Positions 43,262-52,908 of a stretch of DNA of 64,000 nucleotides are shown here, one piece after another. Location of the stretch: NCBI GenBank assembly GCA_020636005.1, contig JACJYR010000001.1:2180001-2244000 (forward strand). Direction: 5' to 3'. The first letter of the stretch is position 1; each line of letters begins with the position of its first letter. The position numbers were made by a program, and so were the translations under genes. The notes under the pieces are model-generated. The model did no database searches and was not told the origin of the DNA. It was given only the letters and a program-made list of their open reading frames with translations. This stretch comes from Lewinellaceae bacterium (lineage in GTDB: Bacteria > Bacteroidota > Bacteroidia > Chitinophagales > Saprospiraceae).

Positions 43262-43600
43262 ATGAAAATAGATCTGCTGGGCCAGGCGATATTAATTGTC
43301 GCCATTGTCCTGCTGGCTTTATTGGCTTCTGGCCAGGCATTGACCAACGCAATGTTGGTGGTGTTGGGTGTTTGGCAACTGGCCAGTGCGGCACATCTTA
43401 TATATGTGTACAGGCATATCAAGCGACTCAATTATTTTAAAACAGCCATTATTCTGGCGGTCAGCCTTCCCATCTGGATAAAACTGGTAGGTCCGTTCGC
43501 CTATTTCCCGGTGGCGGGCGTGGTGGTCTGGTATTTTGTGCAGACGGTATTCGACACCATCAAAGTGTACAATCGTCCCCGTTCATTTTGGGATTTGTAG
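43262..43600 (+). CDS. 112-residue membrane protein, unknown
   Basis: Four hydrophobic segments are visible: ILIVAIVLLALLASG, MLVVLGVWQLASAAHLIYV, TAIILAVSLPIWIKLV and VAGVVVWYFVQTVFD. A short basic loop (RHIKRLN) lies between them. There is no enzymatic motif and I do not recognise the family. It is divergent from the nitroreductase gene, with a 125-base promoter region. The start at 43262 gives a short cytoplasmic N-terminus; an earlier alternative at 43244 adds six residues. Confidence 0.75.
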   Translation: MKIDLLGQAILIVAIVLLALLASGQALTNAMLVVLGVWQLASAAHLIYVYRHIKRLNYFKTAIILAVSLPIWIKLVGPFAYFPVAGVVVWYFVQTVFDTIKVYNRPRSFWDL

Positions 43601-43760
43601 AAAAATGTTGGGCAGGACGTAAAAAAAATCCTTATTTCAGCCCATGAAAAAATTTGGGGCGTGAGTTGAAAGGGGAAATCCAGGGCGACTTTTAATTACG
43701 GGTTGCCACCCCATCTTCTCAACCCTCACTCCTCAAACCTTTGACTCAACCAACCGCACC

Positions 43761-44441
43761 ATGATATTTCCGATTGGCGACGATCAGGTAAAAGGGGGAC
43801 ATTTCCCACTCTTTAGCTACGGCTTCATCCTGCTGAATATTGTAGTGTTCATTTACCAGGCACAGTTGCCCGAAGTCCAGTTGGCCGCTTTTGTGGACGA
43901 ATACGGCAGCATCCCGGTAGAAATAACGCATGGACAGGATTTCTACACCCTGCTTACCTCCATGTTCCTGCATGGGGGTTGGTTGCACCTGATTGGCAAT
44001 ATGCTCTTCCTGTGGGTCTTTGCCGACAACATCGAAGCCACAATCGGCAATTTCCGCTTCCTACTCTTTTATGTATTTGGCGGGCTGGCGGCGGTGGGCA
44101 CCCATATATTTTTCAATTGGGACAGTCCCGTGCCAATGGTCGGTGCAAGCGGGGCCATCTCCGCAGTATTGGGTGCCTATCTGGTGATGTTCCCCGGTTC
44201 CAGGATAAAAGTGTTATTCCTCATCATACCTTTCAAGGTGTCTGCCTGGCTTTTCCTGGGCATTTGGATTTGGCAGCAATGGATGAATGGGATGGCTTCG
44301 CTCGACATTACGACGGAGATTTCGGGTGGCGGCGTAGCCTGGTTTGCCCATATCGGCGGGTTTGCTTTTGGCCTGGTTTCAGGGTTCGTTTTCAGGGCAA
44401 GTGGTAATCTCACCGGGGTAGAATTGGACATAGAAGAATAA
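43761..44441 (+). CDS. rhomboid intramembrane serine protease
   Basis: A 226-residue six-helix rhomboid. The L1-loop motif is in TSMFLHGGWLHLIGNMLFLWVF (HxxxN pattern), the catalytic Ser is in MVGASGAISAVLGAYL (GASG, about residue 129-132), and the catalytic His is in AHIGGFAFG in the last helix. An acidic tail follows. Substrates are transmembrane proteins, identity unknown. It is spaced 123 bases from the next gene. Two small membrane-protein genes follow in the same direction. Confidence 0.95.
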   Translation: MIFPIGDDQVKGGHFPLFSYGFILLNIVVFIYQAQLPEVQLAAFVDEYGSIPVEITHGQDFYTLLTSMFLHGGWLHLIGNMLFLWVFADNIEATIGNFRFLLFYVFGGLAAVGTHIFFNWDSPVPMVGASGAISAVLGAYLVMFPGSRIKVLFLIIPFKVSAWLFLGIWIWQQWMNGMASLDITTEISGGGVAWFAHIGGFAFGLVSGFVFRASGNLTGVELDIEE

Positions 44442-44563
44442 AGTGGACGATAAATTTTTTCTGGCCAACGGCGAATGGCGGGCAACACCCTGATAGTCAA
44501 AGCGCTGAATTTGGTCTATGGTTCAGTAAAAAAGTAGTCATCTCCTAAAGATAATTTTCCTTC

Positions 44564-44923
44564 ATGCCGAAAAAACTACCACCCGAAAAGCTGGAGCAAA
44601 TGATAAAACCGCTGCCCACCAAAGACAGGATAGCGATCCGTGAGCAGCAACCCATCACCGAACAGTGGCTGGAAGATAAGATAAAACGGTGCAAAGGCCT
44701 GATGAAAAGAGACTTGTGGATGGGACTGCCGCTAATGTTTGCCTATCTTGCATCCATGTTGATGGCCTATTTCAGCAATCAAAACATCGCCAACAACATA
44801 ACCGTATCATTAGGTGTTTTGGCTTTTGGTTATTTTGGCTATACCGTTTTTACCACCGGCTCTTATGGTACGAACAGGAAACGGTTGGGGGTGTACCAAG
44901 CACTTTTAAATGAAATAAAATAG
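44564..44923 (+). CDS. 119-residue two-span membrane protein, unknown
   Basis: A charged N-terminal half (KKLPPEKLEQMIKPLPTKD, then a helix EQWLEDKIKRCKGLMKRD) precedes two membrane helices (WMGLPLMFAYLASMLMAYF and ITVSLGVLAFGYFGYTVF) and a basic tail. No recognised domain. It lies 26 bases before the YkvA-like gene in the same direction, so probably the same transcript. Confidence 0.75.
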   Translation: MPKKLPPEKLEQMIKPLPTKDRIAIREQQPITEQWLEDKIKRCKGLMKRDLWMGLPLMFAYLASMLMAYFSNQNIANNITVSLGVLAFGYFGYTVFTTGSYGTNRKRLGVYQALLNEIK

Positions 44924-44949
44924 CGCCTCGGCGCAAAAAGAAAGAGAAT

Positions 44950-45336
44950 ATGGAAAATCCTTTCAAAAAATACAGCCGCCACTTTTCTGAAAACCGCCTG
45001 CTGAATAAAGCCCAGCACTATGCAAGGGAAGCTGGCCTGAAAGTGGTGTACAGCGCCCTGCTGCTCTACTTCGCCTTTACCCGCAAGGAAACGCCGGTTT
45101 ATGCGAAGAACATCATCCTCGGTGTACTGGGCTATTTCATTTCACCCATTGATGCCATACCCGATTTGACGCCTATCCTTGGTTATACGGACGATCTGGG
45201 CGTACTGAGTTTTGGCCTGGTCACCATTGCCTGCTACATCAACGACGATGTGCGCATCAGTGCCAGGAAAAAGCTCAAGGCATGGTTTGGAGAATTTAAT
45301 TTGCAGGAACTGGCCGAGGTGGACAAACAGCTTTAA
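44950..45336 (+). CDS. YkvA/DUF1232 family membrane protein
   Basis: A 128-residue member of the YkvA (DUF1232) family. The signature is the helix-turn motif LGYFISPIDAIPDLTPILGYTDDLGVL (around residue 63-89) between two membrane helices. Family function is not established; it appears in diverse bacteria. Its last 4 bases overlap the 3' end of the convergent DUF6089 gene. Position after the 119-aa gene suggests co-transcription. Confidence 0.9.
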   Translation: MENPFKKYSRHFSENRLLNKAQHYAREAGLKVVYSALLLYFAFTRKETPVYAKNIILGVLGYFISPIDAIPDLTPILGYTDDLGVLSFGLVTIACYINDDVRISARKKLKAWFGEFNLQELAEVDKQL

Positions 45337-46118
45337 TTTTCCTTGTTGTCGTTGTCCTCTTTTTTATCGCTGTCCCCCTTCTTTTCGGCACTCAGGCTGC
45401 TCTCCTGGATCATCATATTCAGATCGGCCTCCTCAATGATCTCAGCTTTCCTTTTGATGAAACGATAGCCCGCTGTCAACCCGGCCAGTAGATAGACGTC
45501 ATTTTTGTAGGCGTTGCCCGAAGCTTGCACACCATCCAGGTTGTCGGAGGCAGTGAGCCTCACACCCAGTTCCGCACCCACAAAAACCCTTTCCTTCAGG
45601 TCAATTTTTACGCCGCCGCCAATGGGCAGAATCATGTGGATGCCAGGATAATCAATCTTGGCGTCAGCATTCTCTGGGTCGCCATAAACGACCTCGGGAG
45701 TGGCAAAAGTGGCGCCCAGGCCGACAAATATGTAAGGCGACATGGTTTTGTTATAACCTCTGTTTTTGGAAAACCGCTTTGTCCCGTAGAGATCCATCTC
45801 GCCCATCAGGGTAATTTCAAAAAGATTAGCCTTAAACGAAACTCCCCTGGAAGCGAGCCGCTCAAAATTCTTGTCGTCGCCGGAAATACTGCCGTACATG
45901 AAATTTGCCCGCAGGGCGTGCCTGCCGTCGAAGTATTTTTTCAGGCTGAGTTGTGCGCCGGGGTGCGCTTCCTTGAAGGTGTAAATCGGCGCGACCATAT
46001 CGCCGAGGTAATTCGTGTAACCGAGGGAGAGGGCGCCTTCCCAATAGTTCTGGCCAAAAGAGACAAAAGGGATGGCCACCAGGAGGAGGGATTTGCAAAT
46101 GTTTGCAAAAGATGTCAT
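45333..46118 (-). CDS. DUF6089-type outer-membrane beta-barrel protein
   Basis: A 261-residue probable outer-membrane protein. The start is ATG 46118 (MTSFANICKSLLLVAIPFVS, then FGQ), a signal peptide; a TTG at 46124 is a weaker alternative. It then shows GALSLGYTNYLGDM, GAQLSLKKYFDGRHALRANF, YIFVGLGATFATPEV, LPIGGGVKIDL and VFVGAELGVR, the small-barrel pattern of the DUF6089 group. The C-terminal tail is low-complexity and acidic/Lys-rich (KKGDSDKKEDNDNKEN) and unlikely to fold. Function unknown. Confidence 0.85.
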   Translation of the reverse strand: MTSFANICKSLLLVAIPFVSFGQNYWEGALSLGYTNYLGDMVAPIYTFKEAHPGAQLSLKKYFDGRHALRANFMYGSISGDDKNFERLASRGVSFKANLFEITLMGEMDLYGTKRFSKNRGYNKTMSPYIFVGLGATFATPEVVYGDPENADAKIDYPGIHMILPIGGGVKIDLKERVFVGAELGVRLTASDNLDGVQASGNAYKNDVYLLAGLTAGYRFIKRKAEIIEEADLNMMIQESSLSAEKKGDSDKKEDNDNKEN

Positions 46119-46288
46119 AGTCAATCATTTTTAAGTGAAACCAAAGCACAGCTTCTGCCTGCCAAAGGTTGCAGCATGGTTATGGAAGAAAAAAGCTAAA
46201 AATGGGGGAGGATAAGAAGTATTCGGGGGAGGATGGTAAGCTCCCTGCAAAATCTGTGCAAGAACTGAACGCATGGCAATTTTCCCCG

Positions 46289-46319
46289 TTGGCCGACCAC
46301 CCAATTCCCCTTACTTTTG
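46289..46319 (+). promoter_or_regulatory. murF-alr promoter, likely leaderless transcript
   Basis: TTG (46289-46291), 20 bases, TACTTTTG (46312-46319). The ATG at 46327 follows 7 bases later, so transcription should start at or very near the start codon. Confidence 0.55.
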
Positions 46320-46326
46320 ACCCATT

Positions 46327-48903
46327 ATGCGCTACAACATCGAGCAAATAGCAACCATTGCCGGGGGGCAATTCCTTTCAAAACCCGATGGGGCCTGTAT
46401 GGAACATGTGTTGCTTGACAGCCGCCAGGTCATCTTCCCGGCCAGTTCCATTTTCATTGCGCTGCAAGGGCGGCGGCACGATGGTCATTCCTTTCTCGAC
46501 GACCTTTACCAGCAAGGCATCCGCCATTTTTTAGTATCAAAAAAAATAGATACTGACGCTTGGCCAGGGGCGGTTTTTGTTTGGGTTGAAAATACATTGG
46601 GCGCTTTTCAGCAACTCGCCGCCTACCACCGCAGCCAGTTTTCCCTGCCGGTCATCGGCATTACGGGCAGCAACGGCAAGACCATCGTTAAGGAATGGCT
46701 GTTCCAACTACTGTACGAAGACTATTACATCGTGCGCAGCCCCCGTAGCTACAATTCACAGACGGGTGCACCGCTATCTGTGCTACAGATTACCCCCGAA
46801 CACACCCTCGGCATCTTCGAGGCAGGTATTTCGCAAATGGGCGAAATGGAAAAGATCGCCCCCATCCTCGACCCTGGCATTGGTATTTTCACCAACATCG
46901 GCGAAGCCCACAGCGAAGGTTTTCCCGATATGGAAACCAAGCTCCAGCAAAAGTTGCTGTTGTTCAAAAATACCAGGACGCTTATTTGCTGCCTTGATGA
47001 TGAGCGGATGGAGTCCGCAGTCTTCAATTGGCAGTCTTCAGGGCACAGCACTCAGTCCGCAGCAAGAAAAAGTGTCACATGGTCGGCCACCGGAAAAGAA
47101 GCCGACCTGAAAATCCTGAGCATCACCCCAAAAGGAAATTCCACCCAAATAGAAGGCGTCGCCAACATCCCTCATCCCTCATCCCTCACCCCTCCAAAAA
47201 CCTCATCTATCAACATCCCCTTCACAGACTCCGCCTCTCTCCAAAACGCTGTCCACTGCTGGGCGCTGATGCTGCATCTCGGCTACGAGCATGAAACCAT
47301 TGCCCGCCGCATGTCACGCCTTGAACCCGTGGCCATGCGGCTTGAACTAAGAGCGGGCATCAACGGCTGCACCATCATAAACGACAGCTACAACTCCGAC
47401 CTGACCTCACTCAAGATAGCCCTTGATTTTTTGGAACAACAAGGCAGGGAGTCCAGGCGTACCCTTATCCTCTCCGACATCTTTCAAAGTGGGCAAAAGC
47501 CGGAGCAGTTGTACCGCACCGTGGCGCAATTGCTGCTGGAAAAAAAGATGGATCGCATTATTGGCATCGGCAAGGAGGTGGCGGTTTTGGAGAAATTTCT
47601 CACGTCCCGCATCCAGTCGGTTTTTTATGAAAACACCCCGGCTTTTCTGGCAGATTTGCAAGGGCTGGTGTTCCGGGACGAGGTCATATTGCTGAAAGGC
47701 GCCCGCAAGTTTGGATTTGAGAAAATCGCCAACCGCCTGGCTACCCGTTTCCACAAGACCGTGCTGGAGGTCAACCTTGGCGCTTTGCTCAACAACCTCC
47801 GGGTTTACCAAAGCCAACTCCGCCCCGGCACCAAGCTGATGGTAATGGTAAAGGCAGGCGCTTATGGCAGTGGCAGCGCCGAGGTGGCCAAATTGCTGGA
47901 ATTCCAAAACGTGGACTACCTCGGCGTAGCCTACGCCGACGAAGGCGTGGAACTGCGAAAAGCAGGCATACAACTCCCCATCATGGTGATGAACCCCGAA
48001 GAGGCCACCTTCGACGCCCTTGTCCGCTACCGCCTGGAGCCTGAAATTTACAGTTTGAAGCTGCTCGAAAACTTTCTCTATTTTTTAGAAAACCTGCCCC
48101 AACGGGAAGACCACGGCGCACCAGCCGCTGCCATTGGCATCCACTTGAAACTCGACACTGGCATGCACCGCCTCGGCCTGGAAGAAAATGATATTGAAAA
48201 AGCTATCTCGCTCCTCGAACAAACTGCGAACAGCGAACAACGAACAACCATCAAATCCACCCTCTCCCACCTCGCCGCCAGCGAAGCCCCCGCACACGAC
48301 GACTTCACCCGACAGCAGGTGGCACGTTTTGAAAAAATGTATGAAAAACTGGCAGCCGGGCTGGGCTACCGCCCACTGCGCCACATCCTCAATTCGAGCG
48401 GCATCGCCCGTTTCCCGGAATACCAGATGGACATGGTGCGGCTCGGCATCGGGCTGTACGGCATCGACGGCAGCGGCCGGTTGCAGGGGCGGCTGCAAAC
48501 AGTCAACTCCCTGAAAGCCACCGTTTCACAAATAAAAAATGTGCGGCCCGGCGAAACGGTCGGCTACGGCCGGATGGGCAAGGCGGAAAAGCCCATGCGC
48601 ATCGCCACCCTCAGCCTCGGCTATGCCGACGGACTGCTGCGCCGGGCGGGCAACGGCCGTTTCAGTGTTTTAATAAAAGGAAAAAGGGCGCCCCTCTTCG
48701 GCAATGTGTGCATGGACATGGTGATGGCCGATGCCACCCCCATCCCTGATGCGGAAGAAGGCGATCAAGTCGTTATCTTTGGAAAAGATTCGGACGGGAA
48801 CGAGTTGCCCGTGCAGGAACTGGCGGCCAGCCTCGACACCATCCCCTACGAGATTTTCACCTCTATTTCCGACAGGGTGAAGCGGGTATATGTTCAGGAG
48901 TAA
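46327..48903 (+). CDS. bifunctional MurF-like ligase / alanine racemase
   Basis: A fusion of 858 residues. Residues ~1-460 are a Mur-ligase of MurF type: DSRQVIFPASSIFIALQGRRHDG, P-loop ITGSNGKTIVKEW, NSQTGAPLSVLQI, NDSYNSDLTSLKIAL. Residues ~480-858 are a PLP alanine racemase: LEVNLGALLNNLRVYQSQL, MVMVKAGAYGSGSAEVAKLL (PLP-Lys in KAGAYG), LDTGMHRLG, HLAASE, NSSGIARFPEYQMDMVRLGIGLYG and VCMDMVMAD. The racemase makes the D-Ala that MurF substrates need. The P-loop has Ile where stand-alone MurF has Thr. Three stretches made of short tandem words (47012-47063, 47163-47199, 48214-48249) encode low-complexity surface segments. Confidence 0.93.
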   Translation: MRYNIEQIATIAGGQFLSKPDGACMEHVLLDSRQVIFPASSIFIALQGRRHDGHSFLDDLYQQGIRHFLVSKKIDTDAWPGAVFVWVENTLGAFQQLAAYHRSQFSLPVIGITGSNGKTIVKEWLFQLLYEDYYIVRSPRSYNSQTGAPLSVLQITPEHTLGIFEAGISQMGEMEKIAPILDPGIGIFTNIGEAHSEGFPDMETKLQQKLLLFKNTRTLICCLDDERMESAVFNWQSSGHSTQSAARKSVTWSATGKEADLKILSITPKGNSTQIEGVANIPHPSSLTPPKTSSINIPFTDSASLQNAVHCWALMLHLGYEHETIARRMSRLEPVAMRLELRAGINGCTIINDSYNSDLTSLKIALDFLEQQGRESRRTLILSDIFQSGQKPEQLYRTVAQLLLEKKMDRIIGIGKEVAVLEKFLTSRIQSVFYENTPAFLADLQGLVFRDEVILLKGARKFGFEKIANRLATRFHKTVLEVNLGALLNNLRVYQSQLRPGTKLMVMVKAGAYGSGSAEVAKLLEFQNVDYLGVAYADEGVELRKAGIQLPIMVMNPEEATFDALVRYRLEPEIYSLKLLENFLYFLENLPQREDHGAPAAAIGIHLKLDTGMHRLGLEENDIEKAISLLEQTANSEQRTTIKSTLSHLAASEAPAHDDFTRQQVARFEKMYEKLAAGLGYRPLRHILNSSGIARFPEYQMDMVRLGIGLYGIDGSGRLQGRLQTVNSLKATVSQIKNVRPGETVGYGRMGKAEKPMRIATLSLGYADGLLRRAGNGRFSVLIKGKRAPLFGNVCMDMVMADATPIPDAEEGDQVVIFGKDSDGNELPVQELAASLDTIPYEIFTSISDRVKRVYVQE

Positions 48904-48906
48904 TTT

Positions 48907-48962
48907 GTCATTGGGGCCACTGGTCATTCTTTTTGGAAAGAATGACCAGTGGCCCCAATGAC
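48907..48962 (+). terminator. perfect 26-bp hairpin between murF-alr and rnpA
   Basis: Begins GTCATTGGGGCCACTGGTCA and ends TGACCAGTGGCCCCAATGAC, with a 4-base loop at 48933-48936. A second copy of the right-arm word (CCCAATGACAAA, 48962-48973) can pair instead with TTTGTCATTGGG. The structure reaches the rnpA start codon. Confidence 0.7.
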
Positions 48963-48972
48963 CCAATGACAA

Positions 48973-49401
48973 ATGACCAAATTTAAATTCAATAAAGCCG
49001 AGCGCCTGAAAAGCGAAAAGACAATTGGACGGATGTTCAAAGAAGGGCATTCCTTTGGCGTGTACCCGCTCCGCCTGGTTTGGCTGAAAGTGGAGGAGCC
49101 GAGGAGCGATTCGCCTGTGCAGTTTACGGTGAGCGTTGGCAAGAAAAACTTCAAGTCCGCCGTGGCCCGCAACCGCATTAAGCGGAAGGTGCGGGAGGCC
49201 TGGCGGCTGGACAAAAGCAGGCTCTATAAAAAACTGGAAGGTGCGGATGGGCAACTGGCATTCATGGTATTGTACACCGCCAAAGAGGACCTGCCCTACC
49301 AGGACATCGAAAAAGCCATGAAGACGGTCATCCATATTTTTATCAAAAAAAATATGCCACCCGCCAACAAACGCAGGGAAAATGTGCCGCCTCTTTCCTG
49401 A
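48973..49401 (+). CDS. rnpA: ribonuclease P protein component
   Basis: Protein subunit of RNase P, which matures tRNA 5' ends. The 142 residues include KAERLKSEKTIGRMFKEGHSF, VQFTVSVGKKNFKSAVARNRIKRKVREAWR (the RNR motif) and FMVLYTAKEDLPYQDIEKAM. It is slightly long because of a C-terminal basic tail. The usual neighbour rpmH is absent, so this is not the standard rpmH-rnpA operon. Its start abuts a long inverted repeat, which may control translation. Confidence 0.95.
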   Translation: MTKFKFNKAERLKSEKTIGRMFKEGHSFGVYPLRLVWLKVEEPRSDSPVQFTVSVGKKNFKSAVARNRIKRKVREAWRLDKSRLYKKLEGADGQLAFMVLYTAKEDLPYQDIEKAMKTVIHIFIKKNMPPANKRRENVPPLS

Positions 49402-49491
49402 AACATTTTCAAATTTTTCATGGAAAAACAGGGGCTGAAAAACACATACATACACAAACACGCAAACACGAATCCATCAACCCTTTCGACT

Positions 49492-50013
49492 ATGCGATTG
49501 TACCTAATACTCTTTCTTGCTTTTTTGCTTTTTGACAAAACTGCCATCGCCCAGAAGTTCGTGCAACTGGAACGGGCGCACAGCCCTAAAACCACCAAAT
49601 ACTATGCAGGTGATGAAATCACCTTCCAGTTGGTAGGTGGCCAGTGGTACACCCGTGTCATCGAAGATGTTTCTTATGAGGAAAATTCCATCCTGTTCGC
49701 CAAGGGCTTTGTGAGCGTTGACAGCATCATAGCCTGGAAGTCCTTTAAGAACAGGCGCTGGTCGAGGCCACTCGGCAACCAATTGTTCAACTTTGCCATA
49801 GCCTGGGTGCTGTTTTCCGTAATTGACCAGGCCGTCTCGGACGATCCTTTTCAGGATATTCCCAAAAGCTCCTACATCATCCCGGCAGCAAGCGTGGCCA
49901 CCGGCATTGGCATCAAGCAGATTTTTAAACAGCGCACCTATCGTTTGACCAAAAACAAAGCGGGAGAAGCGAAGAAGTGGCGGCTGCGGGTGTTGGATTT
50001 GAATTTGAAGTGA
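49492..50013 (+). CDS. 173-residue secreted or membrane hypothetical protein
   Basis: From ATG 49492 it has a signal peptide (MRLYLILFLAFLLFDKTAIA, then QKF). A beta-rich part follows (KYYAGDEITFQLVGGQWYTRVIEDVSYEENSILF), then a hydrophobic segment (LFNFAIAWVLFSVIDQAV), a second one (YIIPAASVATGIGIKQI) and a basic tail. I recognise no family. It follows rnpA by 90 bases in the same direction. Confidence 0.7.
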   Translation: MRLYLILFLAFLLFDKTAIAQKFVQLERAHSPKTTKYYAGDEITFQLVGGQWYTRVIEDVSYEENSILFAKGFVSVDSIIAWKSFKNRRWSRPLGNQLFNFAIAWVLFSVIDQAVSDDPFQDIPKSSYIIPAASVATGIGIKQIFKQRTYRLTKNKAGEAKKWRLRVLDLNLK

Positions 50014-50058
50014 AAGCCCAAATGCCCGGCATCAAAAAAGAACGCTCCCAAACCCATC

Positions 50059-50088
50059 TTGTAAATTCAGAAACTTACGCCATTTTTG
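50059..50088 (+). promoter_or_regulatory. probable ettA promoter
   Basis: TTG at 50059-50061, 19 bases, CATTTTTG at 50081-50088 (one mismatch to TAnnTTTG). It leaves a leader of about 90 bases holding the word hairpin. Confidence 0.45.
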
Positions 50089-50101
50089 CACTCCTTAAAT
50101 G

Positions 50102-50172
50102 ATGGTTTGAAATCGTTTGAAAATTGTTGCCCACGGCAAGCCTCAAACAAGCTCAAACAACTATCAAACAAC
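50102..50172 (+). promoter_or_regulatory. leader hairpin of TTTGAAA words before ettA
   Basis: GATGGTTTGAAATCGTTTGA (50101 onward) against CTCAAACAAGCTCAAACAAC and TATCAAACAAC. It is imperfect and lies between the putative promoter and the start at 50185. Confidence 0.45.
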
Positions 50173-50184
50173 AAAAAACAACAC

Positions 50185-51864
<1,680 letters not shown>

Positions 51865-52173
51865 AGGAGGGGGGGCGGTGCGATTGCCGGTAGCAACTGC
51901 AACTTTCAAATTCGCCGATACAGCACTAAAATTACCTTAGATTCTCCAATATCGCTGTAACGGGTTAAATTAACTTCCACATTTTCAGTTGTTTGGAAAA
52001 CGAGATCATGGTGATTTTGAAAATCACCATGATCCAACCTCCTGAAAATCAACGAACGTAAAAAATGAACCCGTTCTTCGCATCGATAGCGTCTTCGACC
52101 ATAGCTCATCGTTGCTTTCTAAAAATGAAATTTGAGCTGAAAATCAAAAGGAGTATTTAAGAATAAAAACATC
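51865..52173. other. intergenic region, 309 bp, with a 31-bp palindrome
   Basis: GATCATGGTGATTTT (52004-52018) is exactly inverted at 52020-52034. A leftward frame (51906-52109) runs through it, but has no features beyond its length. It may be a degraded gene. No other structure seen. Confidence 0.5.
52004..52034. repeat. perfect 15-bp inverted repeat
   Basis: GATCATGGTGATTTT, one base, then its exact complement. No U-tract on either side, so it is not an obvious terminator; it could be a protein-binding site or hairpin. Confidence 0.7.
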
Positions 52174-52779
52174 ATGCAATCTACCATCATCCAGCACCTT
52201 TCGGCCGATCCTATTTTAAAAAACGTCATTGTAAAATCCCCATTTCGCTGGCTGTCCGTCAATTCAAAAGGTGTTTATCAAGACCTGCTCGGCTCCATAA
52301 TCAGCCAACAACTTTCCACCAAGGTAGCGGCGGTCATTGAAAACCGCTTCCTTTCCCTGTTTGAGGATAATATTCCCCACCCTGAAAAACTGCTGTCCTG
52401 CGATATAGATACTTTGCGGGGTGTAGGCCTGTCAAGGCAAAAAGCAGCCTACCTGCAAAACGTTGCCGCCTTTTTTAAAGCGGAAAACCTTGAAAACCAA
52501 GACTGGAACAGCATGGACGACAAAGCCATCCTCAACTATTTGACCCAGATAAAAGGGGTCGGCCAATGGACGGTGGAGATGATCCTGATGTTCAGCCTGG
52601 AGCGCCCCGATGTGCTGCCGCTCGACGACTTCGGTATCAGTTCAGCGATGGTAGAATTGTACGGGCTGAAGGAAACCGGCAAAACCCTTCGCCAAACCAT
52701 GCAGGCATTGGCAGAACCCTGGCGGCCCTACCGTTCTTATGCCTGCTGGTATTTGTGGCGTTTCAAAGAGATGAAATAG
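52174..52779 (+). CDS. alkA: DNA-3-methyladenine glycosylase II
   Basis: Base-excision repair glycosylase of the HhH-GPD superfamily (201 residues). Motifs are LLGSIISQQLSTKVAAVIENR, the helix-hairpin-helix LTQIKGVGQWTVEMIL, and the catalytic Asp in LPLDDFGISSAMVELYG. EPWRPYRSYACWYLWRF at the C-terminus is typical of AlkA-type enzymes. It lacks the Fe-S cysteines of endonuclease III. It lies directly upstream of atpD, which has its own promoter, so co-transcription is not needed. Confidence 0.94.
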   Translation: MQSTIIQHLSADPILKNVIVKSPFRWLSVNSKGVYQDLLGSIISQQLSTKVAAVIENRFLSLFEDNIPHPEKLLSCDIDTLRGVGLSRQKAAYLQNVAAFFKAENLENQDWNSMDDKAILNYLTQIKGVGQWTVEMILMFSLERPDVLPLDDFGISSAMVELYGLKETGKTLRQTMQALAEPWRPYRSYACWYLWRFKEMK

Positions 52780-52802
52780 GTTTTACTTTTTCATTGGCAA
52801 GG

Positions 52803-52832
52803 TTGGTAAAGTACCCTAAACATGTATCTTTG
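52803..52832 (+). promoter_or_regulatory. atpD promoter (TTG-N19-TATCTTTG)
   Basis: TTG at 52803-52805 and TATCTTTG at 52825-52832. The leader before ATG 52909 is about 70 bases. Confidence 0.65.
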
Positions 52833-52908
52833 CGCCGTTTTTCGGAAAGGGGTATCCCCCACAGGTTGCAACATCTCACCTGATCAAATAACAAATCCGC
52901 ATTTCAAC

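Noticed and set aside
51906..52109. 67-residue leftward frame across the 31-bp palindrome
   Set aside because: No recognisable domain; too short and interrupted by a perfect hairpin. Kept only as a possible relic in the intergenic description.
52822..52908. 29-residue N-terminal extension of atpD
   Set aside because: A well-spaced promoter (52803-52832) overlaps it and the family begins at the Met at 52909.
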